Positions 1 to 8,506 are shown, counted from the stretch's first letter. The stretch is DNA of 64,000 nucleotides from an uncultured Prevotellaceae bacterium (GCA_946626595.1 CAMOUQ010000002.1:1-64000), one strand, 5' to 3'. The notes: generated from the sequence alone by a model not told the origin. Made by a program: numbers and translations.

Positions 1-553
1 TGGTCTGGCGCTGGCGGGGCAGTTGGCGTTCAATCTGCATGATGTCGTCGGAGAAGCCCATGTCGAGCATGCGGTCGGCTTCGTCCAGGATGAAGAACGA
101 GGCGCGCGAGAGGTCGATGTTGCCCAGGGAGATGTGGCTGATGAGCCGTCCGGGGGTGGCGATGATGATGCTTGCGCCGGACTGGAATCCGCGTCGCTCC
201 TGCTCGTATCGGATGCCGTCGTTGCCTCCATAGACGGCGACGGAGCTGATGTCGTCGAGGTAGTAGGCGAAGCCTTGCATGGCTTGGTCGATTTGCTGTG
301 CCAGTTCGCGCGTGGGGGCCATGACGATGCAGTTAATGTGGTCGCTGGGGTAGTTGCCGTCGCTGAGCATGGAGAGCACGGGCAGCAGGTAGGCTGCGGT
401 CTTGCCGGTTCCCGTCTGGGCTACGCCTATGAGGTCGCGCCCCTGCAGTATGGGGGGTATGGCGTGTTCCTGGATGGGGGTGGTGTCGGTGAAGTTCATA
501 TCGTCGAGGGCGTCGAGTACGCCGTCGCATAGGTCTAAGTCGTAGAAGTCCAT
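1..553 (-). CDS. DEAD-box ATP-dependent RNA helicase (N-terminal part, cut by window edge)
   Basis: This is the first 184 codons of a DEAD-box RNA helicase, which unwinds RNA duplexes with ATP in the cytoplasm, usually in ribosome assembly or mRNA decay. Visible motifs are the Q-motif region (TTPIQEHAIP, about 24-33), Walker A AQTGTGKT (45-52), motif Ia PTRELA (80-85), TPGR (133-136) and DEAD (157-160). The second RecA domain lies beyond position 1. The ATG at 553-551 is the first in frame and begins just ahead of the Q-motif. It is the last gene of a leftward run lon-tgt-lptG-helicase, separated from lptG by an AT-rich 7-bp repeat filler. The paralogue (RhlE-like or other) cannot be fixed without the C-terminal part. 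Confidence 0.93.
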   Translation of the reverse strand, partial: MDFYDLDLCDGVLDALDDMNFTDTTPIQEHAIPPILQGRDLIGVAQTGTGKTAAYLLPVLSMLSDGNYPSDHINCIVMAPTRELAQQIDQAMQGFAYYLDDISSVAVYGGNDGIRYEQERRGFQSGASIIIATPGRLISHISLGNIDLSRASFFILDEADRMLDMGFSDDIMQIERQLPRQRQT

Positions 554-565
554 GTAGTATGATTG

Positions 566-618
566 TGAAATAAGAATTAAGAATTAAATTGGGAGATTAA
601 TTAAAAATTAAGAATTTA
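566..618. repeat. AT-rich degenerate short repeat (unit near TTAAGAA)
   Basis: The spacer between lptG and the helicase gene is a run of TTAAGAA/ATTAA-type units of about 7 bp. The lptG stop codon (616-618) lies inside it. It resembles other low-complexity fillers in the window's gene junctions. No promoter or hairpin is evident. Confidence 0.6.
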
Positions 619-1722
619 TCGGGGTGCTCTTTTGTAGAGGTAGTAGGCTATGAAGGCGAAGACGATGTTGGGCAGCCAGACGGCAACGGCTGGGGGCATG
701 TTGGCGTTGACGGCAAAGCCGGCTGCCACGGCCTGGAAGAATACGTACGACAGGCTGAGCACGAGTCCCACGCCGAGGGAGAATCCCATGCCTCCCTTGC
801 GCTTGCGGCTGGAGAGGGAGACGCCGATGACCGTCATGATGAAGGCGGCAAAGGGGGATGCAAAGCGTTTGTGGTACTCGACCTGGTAGGGTTTGACGTT
901 GCCCGTTCCGCGTATCTTGGCGCGGCCGATGTATTCGAGCAACTGGCTGTTGGTCATGGTCTCCTGGAAGTATTTTGTGGAGAGGAAGTCGGAGGGTTCC
1001 ATGACGATGACCGAGTCGATGAGGTCGTGGTGGGTGATGATTTCGCGCATGCCGTGCATGTCGCGGATGGTGGCGTTGCGCACCTTCCAGTGGAAGCGTT
1101 CGCTGGAGAGGGTGTCGTAGGTGATGGTGGAGGCTGTGAGGTGCGACACGAGTTTCTTCTTTTCGAACTTGTCGAGCTGGAATCGGTAGCCCGTCTTGGT
1201 GGGTGCGTCGAAGTGTTCCACGAAGGCTATGACGCCGGTGTCCACCTGCATCTGCACGTTGTCGGCGTAGGTGGCATTCTTCTTTCGGCTCTTGAATTGG
1301 TTTTCGAATTCCAGTCGTTCTACGGAGCCTGGCGGTATGATTTCGGAGCCCAGATAGAAGCTGATGACGGCTATGACGGCTGCGCTTATCATGTAGGGGC
1401 GCATGAGCCGGCGCAGGCTGATGCCGGCACTGATGATGGCTATGATTTCGCTGTTGCCGGCCAGCTTGGAGGTGAAGAATATGACGGCTATGAAGACGAA
1501 GAGTGCCGAGAAGAGGTTGGCGTAGTAGGGCATGAAGTTGAGATAGTATCGGGCTATCTCGGGCCAGGGCGCACCGTTCTGGGTTATCTTGTCGATGTTG
1601 TCGTTGTAGTCGAACACTACGGCGACGGTGATGATGAGCAGCATGGAGAAGAAGTACGTGCCCAGGAACTTGCCTATGATGTACGTATCTATGCGCTTCA
1701 GGAATGGGGGACGGAGGCTCAA
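616..1722 (-). CDS. lptG: LptF/LptG family permease (LPS export, most like LptG)
   Basis: This is a 368-residue inner-membrane permease of the YjgP/YjgQ family. Together with LptB it extracts LPS from the inner membrane and passes it to the periplasmic Lpt bridge. Three N-terminal membrane segments (about 18-40, 60-83, 111-130) and three C-terminal ones (about 285-300, 305-332, 340-366) flank a soluble beta-jellyroll-type periplasmic region, the standard architecture. The N-terminus (FLKRIDTYIIGKFLGTYFF) is LptG-like. No ATG is available near the expected start; the best start is TTG at 1722-1720, which falls in the last unit of an 8-bp repeat array. It follows tgt by about 45 bp. Confidence 0.9.
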   Translation of the reverse strand: MSLRPPFLKRIDTYIIGKFLGTYFFSMLLIITVAVVFDYNDNIDKITQNGAPWPEIARYYLNFMPYYANLFSALFVFIAVIFFTSKLAGNSEIIAIISAGISLRRLMRPYMISAAVIAVISFYLGSEIIPPGSVERLEFENQFKSRKKNATYADNVQMQVDTGVIAFVEHFDAPTKTGYRFQLDKFEKKKLVSHLTASTITYDTLSSERFHWKVRNATIRDMHGMREIITHHDLIDSVIVMEPSDFLSTKYFQETMTNSQLLEYIGRAKIRGTGNVKPYQVEYHKRFASPFAAFIMTVIGVSLSSRKRKGGMGFSLGVGLVLSLSYVFFQAVAAGFAVNANMPPAVAVWLPNIVFAFIAYYLYKRAPR

Positions 1723-1770
1723 AATGTTAAAATGTTAAAATGTTAAAAGGTTAAAGGGTTAAAAGGTTAG
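1721..1770. repeat. 8-bp tandem array (GTTAAAAN) between tgt and lptG
   Basis: Six or more 8-bp units (AAAATGTT, AAAAGGTT, AAAGGGTT) fill the whole spacer. On the minus strand the array supplies the tgt stop codon (TAA, 1769-1767) at one end and the TTG start of lptG (1722-1720) at the other. Matching arrays are at 34119-34181 and 54668-54712. Confidence 0.9.
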
Positions 1771-2897
1771 AGGCGGTTGGTGACGCGGCGCATCATGATG
1801 CTCTTCCAGGTGGAGAATGTGCCGTCAAGAATGTGGCGGCGGGCTTCGCCTACGAGCCAGAGGTAGAAGGCGAGGTTGTGGAGGGTGGCTATTTCCAGTG
1901 CCAGGAGTTCCTGTGCCTTGAAGAGGTGGTGCAGATAGGCGCGTGTGTAGAAGGTGTCCACCGATGCGGTGCCGTTGGGGTCGATGGGTGAGAAGTCGTC
2001 GGCCCACTTCCGGTTGCGCAGGTTCATGATGCCTTCGGAGGTGAAGAGCATGGCATTGCGGCCGTTGCGTGTGGGCATGACGCAGTCGAACATGTCGACG
2101 CCGCGCTCTATGCCTTCGAGCAGGTTGGCCGGTGTGCCCACGCCCATGAGGTATCGGGGGCGGTCCTGGGGCAGAATGTCGTTGACCACTTCTATCATTT
2201 CGTACATGACGTCTGTGGGTTCGCCCACGGCCAGTCCGCCTATGGCGTTGCCGTCGGCCTCCTTGGCTGCGATGTATTCGGCCGACTGCTGGCGGAGGTC
2301 CTTGTAGGTGCAGCCTTGCACGATGGGGAAGAGGCTCTGCTGGTAGCCGTATTTGGGCTCGGTCTCTCGGAAGCGTTGTATGCAGCGGTCCAGCCATCGG
2401 TGGGTCAGTCCGAGGCTCTTTTTGGCGTAGGCGTAGTCGCTGGTGCCGGGTGGGCATTCGTCGAGGGCCATGATGATGTCGGCGCCGATGGAGCGTTCGA
2501 TGTCCATGACGCGCTCGGGTGAGAAGAAGTGGCGCGAGCCGTCGATGTGGCTTTGGAAGTAGCAGCCCTCCTCCTTCAGCTTGCGTATGCCGGTGAGGGA
2601 GAATACCTGGAAGCCGCCGGAGTCGGTCAGCATGGGGCGGTCCCAGTGGATGAAGCGGTGGAGGCCTCCGGCCTGTTCCAGTATGTCGGTGCCGGGTCGG
2701 AGGTAGAGGTGGTAGGTGTTGCCCAGGATAATCTGTGCCCCGACCTCTTCCTTGAGGTCGCGCTGCAGTACGCCCTTGACGCTGCCCACCGTGCCTACGG
2801 GCATGAATATGGGGGTTTCTATCTGTCCGTGGTCGGTGGTCAGGAGTCCAGCCCGGGCGTGGGTTTTATCGTCGGTCTTCAGTAGGTTGAATGTCAT
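1767..2897 (-). CDS. tgt: Queuine tRNA-ribosyltransferase (TGT)
   Basis: This 376-residue enzyme exchanges guanine-34 for the queuine precursor in GUN-anticodon tRNAs. The catalytic aspartate motif DSGGFQVFSL (about residue 97), LAVGE and the second aspartate in MFDCVMPTRNGRNA are present. The start ATG at 2897-2895 is preferred over a codon at 2927 because it sits one base after the lon stop codon (2901-2899). The C-terminal zinc motif of E. coli Tgt (CxCxxC plus a later His) is not conserved: the stretch reads DPNGTASVDTFYTRAY, with only the downstream His in TLHNL. The overall family call is nonetheless secure. Confidence 0.95.
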   Translation of the reverse strand: MTFNLLKTDDKTHARAGLLTTDHGQIETPIFMPVGTVGSVKGVLQRDLKEEVGAQIILGNTYHLYLRPGTDILEQAGGLHRFIHWDRPMLTDSGGFQVFSLTGIRKLKEEGCYFQSHIDGSRHFFSPERVMDIERSIGADIIMALDECPPGTSDYAYAKKSLGLTHRWLDRCIQRFRETEPKYGYQQSLFPIVQGCTYKDLRQQSAEYIAAKEADGNAIGGLAVGEPTDVMYEMIEVVNDILPQDRPRYLMGVGTPANLLEGIERGVDMFDCVMPTRNGRNAMLFTSEGIMNLRNRKWADDFSPIDPNGTASVDTFYTRAYLHHLFKAQELLALEIATLHNLAFYLWLVGEARRHILDGTFSTWKSIMMRRVTNRL

Positions 2898-2898
2898 C

Positions 2899-5349
2899 TT
2901 ACTTTTCTTTATTCTCGGTGATGTCAAAATTGACGGCGTCTTTCACTTTCTCCTGCAGGAGGGCATAGTCGAAGACCTCCTTGACGTCCTCGACGTAGTG
3001 GAACGATACGCCGTGGAGGTACATTTCGGGTATCTCCTCGATGTCCTTGCGGTTCTCGCGGCAGATGATGATTTCGCGTATGCCGGCGCGCTTGGCTGCC
3101 AGTATCTTTTCCTTGATGCCTCCCACGGGCAGTACGCGTCCGCGCAGTGTGATTTCGCCGGTCATGGCCAGATAGGGGCGCACCTTGCGCTGGGTCAGTG
3201 CCGAGGCCAGCGAGGTGGCCATGGTGATGCCGGCCGAGGGTCCGTCCTTGGGTGTGGCGCCTTCGGGCACGTGGAGGTGTATGTTCCAGTGTTCGAAGAT
3301 GCGTGCGTCGATGCCCAGTTGGTCGGTGTGTGCCTTGATGTACTCCAGGGCCAGCATGGCACTCTCCTTCATGACGTCGCCCAGGTTGCCGGTGATGGTC
3401 AGCTGTCCGCCCTTGCCTCGGCTCAGGCTGGTCTCGATGAAGAGTATCTCGCCGCCCACGCTGGTCCATGCCAGTCCGGTGACGACGCCTGCGTTGCTGT
3501 TGCCCTGGTAGATGTCGCGGTTGTAGGGTTCCTTGCCCAGGAGCTGGCGGGCGGTGTCGACGTTGATGGTGGTCACCTGCTCGGCGTCTTCCTTGGCTAT
3601 GCCGAGGGCCACCTTGCGGAAGAGTTTGTTGAGCTGCTTCTCCAGGTTGCGCACGCCGCTCTCGCGTGTGTAGTGTTCGATGACGTATTCTATGGCTGCC
3701 TTCTGCATCTTGATGTCGCGTCGCTGGCTGAGTCCGTGTGCCTCCTTGGCCTTCTTGATGAGGTGGCGGCGGGCTATTTCTATCTTCTCCTCGGTGCAGT
3801 AGCCGCCCACCTCGATGAGCTCCATGCGGTCGAGCAGCGGGCGGGGTATCTGGCTGACGTCGTTGGCTGTGGCTATGAACATGACCTTCGAGAGGTCGTA
3901 GTCCATGTCGAGGAAGTTGTCGTGGAAGGTGGCGTTCTGTTCGGGGTCGAGCACTTCGAGCAGGGCCGAGGATGGGTCGCCGTTCATGGTGCGTCCGCTG
4001 ATTTTGTCTATCTCGTCGAGTATGAAGACGGGGTTGTTGGAGCCGGCCTTGATGATGTTCTTCAGTATGCGTCCGGGCATGGCTCCGATGTAGGTGCGCC
4101 GGTGTCCGCGTATCTCGGCCTCGTCGTGCAGTCCGCCCAGGCTGGCCCTGACGTATTTGCGCTTCAGTGCCGATGCTATGCTGCGCCCCAGCGAGGTCTT
4201 GCCGACGCCCGGTGGGCCGTAGAGGCAGAGGATTGGCGACTTCATGTCGCCCCTGAGCTTCAGCACGGCCAGGTGCTCCAGTATGCGCTCCTTGACCTCC
4301 TGCATGCCGTAGTGGTCGGCGTCGAGCACGCGCTCGGCGTTCTGTATGTTCAGGTTGTCCTCGGTGTATTCCTCCCAGGGCAGCTGCAGTATGGTCTGCA
4401 GGTGGTTCAGCTCGATGTTGTAGTCGGGGCTCTGCGGGTTGATGCGCTCCAGCTTGGAGAGTCCGTCGAGGAAGGCCTCGCGGGCGTACTGTGGCATCTT
4501 CTTGGCCTCCATGCGCTGGCGCAGCTGTTCGGCGTCCTTGGTGGGGCTGGCTCCGCCCAGTTCGTCCTGTATGTTCTTAATCTCCTGTTGCAGGAACCAT
4601 TCGCGTTGCTGGCGGTTCACCTCCACGTGTGTCTGCTGCAGGATGCGGTTCTTCATGTCCACCAGTGTCTGTGCCGAGTTGATGCACTGTATGAGGCGTG
4701 CCGTGCGCTCCTTCACGATGGCCATCTCCAGCATGTCCTGCTTGTCCTCCTCCTGCAGGGGCAGGCAGGTGCAGAGGAAGTCGACCATGAAGACCTCGTT
4801 GGAGATGTTCATGACGGCAAACTTGGCCTCGTTGGGCAGGTCCTCGTTGGTCTCGATGTAGTGTATGGCTCGCTTTCGGCTGGTGTCGGCCAGGACGTGG
4901 AATTCGATGTCGTTCGTGTCGGGATAGAACTCGGTGAGCTGCTCCACGGTGGCCTTCATGTAGGGTTTGGTGGTCACGGTCTCGCCCAGGCGTATGCGGC
5001 ACGAGGCCTGCAGTATGACGCTCACCTGCCCGTCGGGCAGTTCGAACAGTTTCACCACGCGTGCCACCACGCCCGTTGGGTAGAGGTCGTCCCGGGTGGG
5101 GTTCTCGGTGGCGGGGTTCTTCTGGCAGAAGGCTCCGATGAGCGAGCCCGCCTCGTAGGCATGTCGCACCATCTTGAGCGAGCTTTTCCGCCTGACGGCC
5201 ACGGGCGACATGACGCATGGGAACATGGTGAGTCCCCTCAGTGGCAGTATGGGCAGTATGGGGGGTATGGGCTGCTCGGTGAGTTGTCGGATATCTCCCT
5301 CAAAATCGGCGATAAAGGAGAATGGATTTTGTATCTGTTCTTCGCTCAT
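2899..5349 (-). CDS. lon: ATP-dependent Lon protease
   Basis: This 816-residue cytoplasmic AAA+ serine protease degrades misfolded and regulatory proteins. In order it has an N-terminal substrate-binding domain (about 35-240), a coiled region (about 240-320), an AAA+ module with Walker [10 protein letters not shown] (about 376-384) and Walker [10 protein letters not shown], and a C-terminal protease domain with the Ser-Lys dyad (serine in PKDGPSAG near 704, lysine in GGIKEK near 746, the usual spacing of about 42). Length and order match LonA. It is the first gene of the leftward run and has a well-formed promoter just upstream. Confidence 0.98.
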   Translation of the reverse strand: MSEEQIQNPFSFIADFEGDIRQLTEQPIPPILPILPLRGLTMFPCVMSPVAVRRKSSLKMVRHAYEAGSLIGAFCQKNPATENPTRDDLYPTGVVARVVKLFELPDGQVSVILQASCRIRLGETVTTKPYMKATVEQLTEFYPDTNDIEFHVLADTSRKRAIHYIETNEDLPNEAKFAVMNISNEVFMVDFLCTCLPLQEEDKQDMLEMAIVKERTARLIQCINSAQTLVDMKNRILQQTHVEVNRQQREWFLQQEIKNIQDELGGASPTKDAEQLRQRMEAKKMPQYAREAFLDGLSKLERINPQSPDYNIELNHLQTILQLPWEEYTEDNLNIQNAERVLDADHYGMQEVKERILEHLAVLKLRGDMKSPILCLYGPPGVGKTSLGRSIASALKRKYVRASLGGLHDEAEIRGHRRTYIGAMPGRILKNIIKAGSNNPVFILDEIDKISGRTMNGDPSSALLEVLDPEQNATFHDNFLDMDYDLSKVMFIATANDVSQIPRPLLDRMELIEVGGYCTEEKIEIARRHLIKKAKEAHGLSQRRDIKMQKAAIEYVIEHYTRESGVRNLEKQLNKLFRKVALGIAKEDAEQVTTINVDTARQLLGKEPYNRDIYQGNSNAGVVTGLAWTSVGGEILFIETSLSRGKGGQLTITGNLGDVMKESAMLALEYIKAHTDQLGIDARIFEHWNIHLHVPEGATPKDGPSAGITMATSLASALTQRKVRPYLAMTGEITLRGRVLPVGGIKEKILAAKRAGIREIIICRENRKDIEEIPEMYLHGVSFHYVEDVKEVFDYALLQEKVKDAVNFDITENKEK

Positions 5350-5376
5350 TTTTACCTATATATAAATAAAAGTGTG

Positions 5377-5408
5377 CAAAGATACGAAAAAGCCGTCAAA
5401 AAAGCAAA
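5377..5408 (-). promoter_or_regulatory. Promoter of lon
   Basis: Read on the minus strand, a -7 box TATCTTTG (5384-5377) is preceded by TTTG (5408-5405) with exactly 20 bp between, the Bacteroidota primary-sigma arrangement. It lies 28 bp upstream of the lon ATG. Confidence 0.85.
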
Positions 5409-5490
5409 TAAGTTTGCAAGTTTTCGGATAATAAACAATACACACGCCCACACAGAGGAATCTCGTCGACTGAGAAGTTGTGGCTTCAAT

Positions 5491-5521
5491 GGGACAGGGG
5501 ACAAGGGGACAGGGGGACAAG
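5491..5521 (+). repeat. 8-bp array GGGGACAR, left copy
   Basis: Four tandem 8-9 bp units (GGGACAGG, GGACAAGG and so on). A 22-bp stretch is identical, in inverted orientation, to the copy at 5744-5772, so the two could pair over the roughly 220-bp AT-rich core between them. Confidence 0.85.
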
Positions 5522-5743
5522 CATTTTGGGCGCATACACCTAAATGGGTGTCCGCAGTTGATTACTTGTTTAATCGTTATATGTAAACTTATTTCTATAA
5601 TATATAAATGTTTTTATATATAAATATTCAGTCAATAATCTATTAAATATACTTAGATAAATTATATCTATATATAATAGTTTGAATAGTAATAATATGT
5701 ATAAAATTATCGTATAGAAAGAGGGGGCGGTCGTGCATTTTAG

Positions 5744-5772
5744 TTGTCCCCCTGTCCCCTTGTCCCCCTTGT
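5744..5772 (-). repeat. 8-bp array GGGGACAR, right copy (inverted)
   Basis: Tandem TTGTCCCC/CTGTCCCC units, the reverse complement of the array at 5491-5521. Together they bracket the most AT-rich DNA of the window. Confidence 0.85.
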
Positions 5773-5836
5773 CACTACGCGAATGAGTATAGGGAAAGGC
5801 TGACAGGGACCGAAGAATAGTATAGCCAAGGTCGAT

Positions 5837-6002
5837 ACATCACGTTGTGACGGCTTACGCATAACGAAGCGCAGGCCATTGCTACACGAGGCGCAGGCCA
5901 TTGCTACACGAGGCGCAGACCGGGACATCACGATGCTCAGGCTATTGCAACACGAGGCATAGGCCAGCGCAACATGTAGCGGAAGCCAGGACAACACGAA
6001 TC
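5837..6002. repeat. 22-bp tandem array, first locus
   Basis: Units start at 5837, 5859, 5881, 5903, 5925, 5947, 5969 and 5991, so the period is exactly 22 bp. The best-conserved pair begins GCTACACGAGGCGC; others begin ACATCACG or GCAACACG, and most end near GGCC. One unit carries a dyad (TCACGTTGTGA). Unit sequence drifts along the array while the period is kept. It resembles the arrays at 25704 and 35441. Confidence 0.85.
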
Positions 6003-6029
6003 TTAAATTCTCTAATTCTTGACGATAAT

Positions 6030-6061
6030 TTTGGCACATTGCCCAAGATTTCGTACCTTCG
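6030..6061 (+). promoter_or_regulatory. Promoter of trmN6 (possibly leaderless transcript)
   Basis: TTTG at 6030-6033, 20 bp, then TACCTTCG at 6054-6061 (one mismatch to TAnnTTTG). The ATG begins at 6066, only 4 bp after the box, so transcription probably starts at or next to the start codon. Confidence 0.7.
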
Positions 6062-6065
6062 CGGC

Positions 6066-6758
6066 ATGTTTCGGTTCAAGCAATTCACCATCCTGGACGA
6101 CCGCTGTGCCCACCGCGTGGGCACGGACGGCGTCTTGCTCGGGGCATGGGCCGATGTCTGTGGGGCACGTCGCATCCTGGACATCGGGACGGGCTCGGGG
6201 CTGGTGGCCCTGATGGCTGCACAGCGAAACCCCGTGGCCAGCGTGGTGGGCGTGGAGGTGGATGCCGCCTCGGCCCGGCAGGCACGGGAGAATGTCCTGC
6301 GGAGCCCATTCCGGGAGAGGGTGGTGATAGTGGAGGCTGATATCAGGGAATTTCGCACCGAAGAGTGTTTCGACTGCATCCTCTGCAATCCGCCCTTCTT
6401 CACCGAGGACACCCTGTCGCCCAATGCCCAGAGGGCGCGTGCACGGCATGCCGAGGGACTGCGTTTTGCCGACCTGCTGGCTGCCGCGTGTCGCCTGCTG
6501 TCGCCCAGGGGACGGTTTTATGTAATACTTCCATCGAATGCTGAAACTGAGTTTGTAAACCAGGCATTTATCAGCGGACTGCGGATGGTGCGCCGATGCC
6601 AGGTGCGCACCGTGCAGCGCAAGGCTCCGAAGCGCGTCATGATTGCCTTCTCGCGCGAGGGGACCATTGCCCTGGGCGGCGAGGAACTGCTGCTGCAGAA
6701 TGCCGACGGCAGTCGCAGCACCGAGTACTCCGATTTGACAAAAGATTTCTATCTCTGA
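6066..6758 (+). CDS. trmN6: tRNA1(Val) (adenine(37)-N6)-methyltransferase
   Basis: This 230-residue class I SAM-dependent methyltransferase of the TrmN6/YfiC family methylates A37 of tRNA1(Val). The SAM motif DIGTGSG is at 39-45 and the catalytic NPPF for N6-adenine methylation at 108-111. The N-terminus MFRFKQFTILDDRCAHRVGTDG is the family signature and fixes the start at 6066; the open frame extends further upstream only through the repeat array. It converges on ansA with 20 bp between stop codons. Confidence 0.93.
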   Translation: MFRFKQFTILDDRCAHRVGTDGVLLGAWADVCGARRILDIGTGSGLVALMAAQRNPVASVVGVEVDAASARQARENVLRSPFRERVVIVEADIREFRTEECFDCILCNPPFFTEDTLSPNAQRARARHAEGLRFADLLAAACRLLSPRGRFYVILPSNAETEFVNQAFISGLRMVRRCQVRTVQRKAPKRVMIAFSREGTIALGGEELLLQNADGSRSTEYSDLTKDFYL

Positions 6759-6778
6759 CCGCCCGTCCGGGGGGCACT

Positions 6779-7816
6779 TCACTTCGCCTCGGGCTCGCTG
6801 AGCTCTCCGGCCAGCGACTGGCCCATCAGTCGGCGCACCTCGGCGCTGGGTAGGCCCTGGCCCAGGAGGTACATCAACTTCGTGGTGGCACACTCGATGG
6901 TCATGTCGCCACCGCTGACGACGCCTGCCTTGCGCAGTTGGTTGCCCGTCTCGTAGAGCCCCATTTCCACCCGTCCGGCATCGCACTGCGTGATGTTCAC
7001 CACCACGCGTCCGGCCTCCGTGGCACTGGCTATGGCATTCAGCAGCCAGGGCTGCTGCGGGGCGTTGCCCGAACCGTAGGTGCGCAGGATGATGCCCCGG
7101 ATGTCGGGCATCTCGAAGACGTGTTCGATGATTTGCGGCCGTATGCCCGGGAAGAGGGTGATGGCGATGACCGAGTTGTCGAGCTCGGTGTGTGGCCGGA
7201 AGGGCTGCAGCGGGTCGGGCCGCAGGATGGCCGTGGGGTGGAAGCAGACGTTGATGCCTATGGTGGCCAGTGGCGGGAAGTTGTAGGAGGCAAAGGCATC
7301 GAAGCGTTCGGCACTGGCCTTGGTGGAGCGGTTGCCGCGCAGGAGCTGGTTGCCGAAGCAGACGCACACCTCGGGTACCCGTGGGCGGCCCTGGGCGTCG
7401 CAGGCAGCGGCCAGTTCGATGGCGTTGATGAGGTTCTCCTTGCCGTCGGTGCGCAGCACGCCTATGGGCAGTTGGCTGCCCGTGAGTATGACGGGCTTGG
7501 CCAGGCCGCGGAGCATGAAGCTCAGTGCCGAGGCGGTGTAGGCCATCGTGTCGGTGCCGTGCAGGATGACGAAGCCGTCGACCTCGTGGTAGTGGCGGGC
7601 AATGATGTTCACCAGCTGTGCCCAGTGGGCGGGGCGCATGTCCGACGAGTCGATGGGGGGCTGGAACTGGTAGGAGCGAATCCGGTAGTCCAGTTCGGAG
7701 AGTTCGGGCACGTGGTGGCGGACATTGTCGAAGTCGAGTGGCTCCAGGGTGCCGGTCTGTGGGCTTTTCACCATTCCTATGGTGCCGCCGGTGTAGATGA
7801 GGAATACGGTGCGCAA
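6779..7816 (-). CDS. ansA: Type I (cytoplasmic) L-asparaginase
   Basis: This 345-residue enzyme hydrolyses L-asparagine to aspartate and ammonia. Both active-site threonine motifs are visible: YTGGTIG (8-14) and HGTDTMAYTASAL (86-98). There is no signal peptide, as expected for the cytoplasmic low-affinity type. It lies downstream of the histidine-phosphatase gene, separated by an 8-bp AAAATGAG array, and may be cotranscribed with it. Confidence 0.95.
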   Translation of the reverse strand: MRTVFLIYTGGTIGMVKSPQTGTLEPLDFDNVRHHVPELSELDYRIRSYQFQPPIDSSDMRPAHWAQLVNIIARHYHEVDGFVILHGTDTMAYTASALSFMLRGLAKPVILTGSQLPIGVLRTDGKENLINAIELAAACDAQGRPRVPEVCVCFGNQLLRGNRSTKASAERFDAFASYNFPPLATIGINVCFHPTAILRPDPLQPFRPHTELDNSVIAITLFPGIRPQIIEHVFEMPDIRGIILRTYGSGNAPQQPWLLNAIASATEAGRVVVNITQCDAGRVEMGLYETGNQLRKAGVVSGGDMTIECATTKLMYLLGQGLPSAEVRRLMGQSLAGELSEPEAK

Positions 7817-7817
7817 G

Positions 7818-7889
7818 GGAAAATGAGAAATTTAGAAAATGAGAAATTTAGAAAATGAGAAAATGAGAAAATGAGAAAATGAGAAAGGG
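7818..7889. repeat. 8-bp tandem array (AAAATGAG / AAATTTAG)
   Basis: Eight or more perfect-period 8-bp units (AAAATGAG alternating with AAATTTAG, then uniform AAAATGAG) fill the spacer between the phosphatase stop and the ansA start. Near-identity of the units suggests recent expansion. Confidence 0.95.
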
Positions 7890-8480
7890 TTAATTGGCCG
7901 TGCCGCCGGTTTCTTCCACCAGCAGGGGTTCGAAGTACATGCCGGGGTGCAGGGGCAGGATGCGGTATTCGGCATTCTCCATCTTCACTACGGAACGCAC
8001 ACTGACGCCGTAGAATACGGCCTGCAGGACGCGCAGGAAGAGGCCGTGGCTGACGGCGAGGATGCGCGAGGGTTCGGACGATGATGGCCGGATGGCGGCC
8101 ACGGTGCGGTTGAGGAAGTCGGCGGCGCGCTGGGCCAGCTGCTGCATGGTCTCGGCCGAGGGGTCCAGTGCCTGGCTTATCTTGATGTAGGGGCCGCCCG
8201 TGTGGATGCCGAAGTTGCGCTCGCGCAAGAGCGGTTCAGGCTCCACCTCCAGGCCGTGCGGCCGGGCTACGATGCGCGCCGTATCGAGGGCCCGCTGCAG
8301 GTCGCTGCTGACGATGCGCTCCAGGGGCTCGCGGCTCAGCCGGTCGCTCAGTTCCCAGGCCTGCCGGATGCCCTCGTCCGTCAGGTGCCCGGGCATCTGG
8401 CCTTGCAAGACGCGGCGCACGTTTTCCTCCGTCTGTCCGTGACGCGCTATATATAGTAATGTAGGTTCCAATGTTCGCAA
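7890..8480 (-). CDS. Histidine phosphatase family protein (phosphoglycerate mutase-like)
   Basis: This 196-residue cytoplasmic enzyme belongs to the RHG histidine phosphatase superfamily. The catalytic motif RHGQTEEN (13-20) carries the phosphorylated His14, and a second catalytic histidine follows in AVSHGLFLRVL. The substrate is not fixed by sequence; cobalamin-phosphate phosphatase, sugar phosphatase and other roles occur in the family. There is no ATG in frame; TTG at 8480 (or 8471) is the likely start, with a candidate promoter box 26 bp upstream. ansA follows. Confidence 0.85.
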   Translation of the reverse strand: MRTLEPTLLYIARHGQTEENVRRVLQGQMPGHLTDEGIRQAWELSDRLSREPLERIVSSDLQRALDTARIVARPHGLEVEPEPLLRERNFGIHTGGPYIKISQALDPSAETMQQLAQRAADFLNRTVAAIRPSSSEPSRILAVSHGLFLRVLQAVFYGVSVRSVVKMENAEYRILPLHPGMYFEPLLVEETGGTAN

Positions 8481-8506
8481 TCGCAGATTAAATGTGATTT
8501 GTGGTG

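Larger units (their letters stand above)
5350..6065. other. Long non-coding spacer between lon and trmN6
   Basis: The 716 bp hold the lon promoter, two inverted GGGGACA-type 8-bp arrays (5491-5521 and 5744-5772) around a very AT-rich core (about 5560-5720), a 22-bp tandem array (5837-6002) and the trmN6 promoter. No convincing gene or tRNA is present; the open frames here run through the repeats. Confidence 0.8.

Noticed and set aside
2716-5586. Long plus-strand open frame (over 900 codons) opposite lon and tgt
   Set aside because: It is the antisense of lon, whose full-length motifs are unambiguous; long antisense frames are common in this GC-rich DNA.
5521-5744. MITE or insertion sequence between the inverted GGGGACA arrays
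   Set aside because: The ends are 8-bp microsatellite arrays, there is no target-site duplication and no transposase remnant; kept as an open observation only.
5740-6039. Minus-strand open frame of 99 codons in the lon-trmN6 spacer
   Set aside because: It runs through the 22-bp array; its repeated Cys/Ala-rich peptide is a translation of the repeat, with no promoter or family match.
5901-6065. Upstream extension of trmN6 in frame
   Set aside because: It covers the 22-bp array and the promoter, and the conserved family N-terminus begins at 6066.
5350-6065. tRNA or other structural RNA genes in the longer spacers (also 35427-35843 and 51638-52276)
   Set aside because: No cloverleaf-compatible segment with T-loop GTTCGA-type motif was seen by eye; a tRNAscan-type search would settle it.
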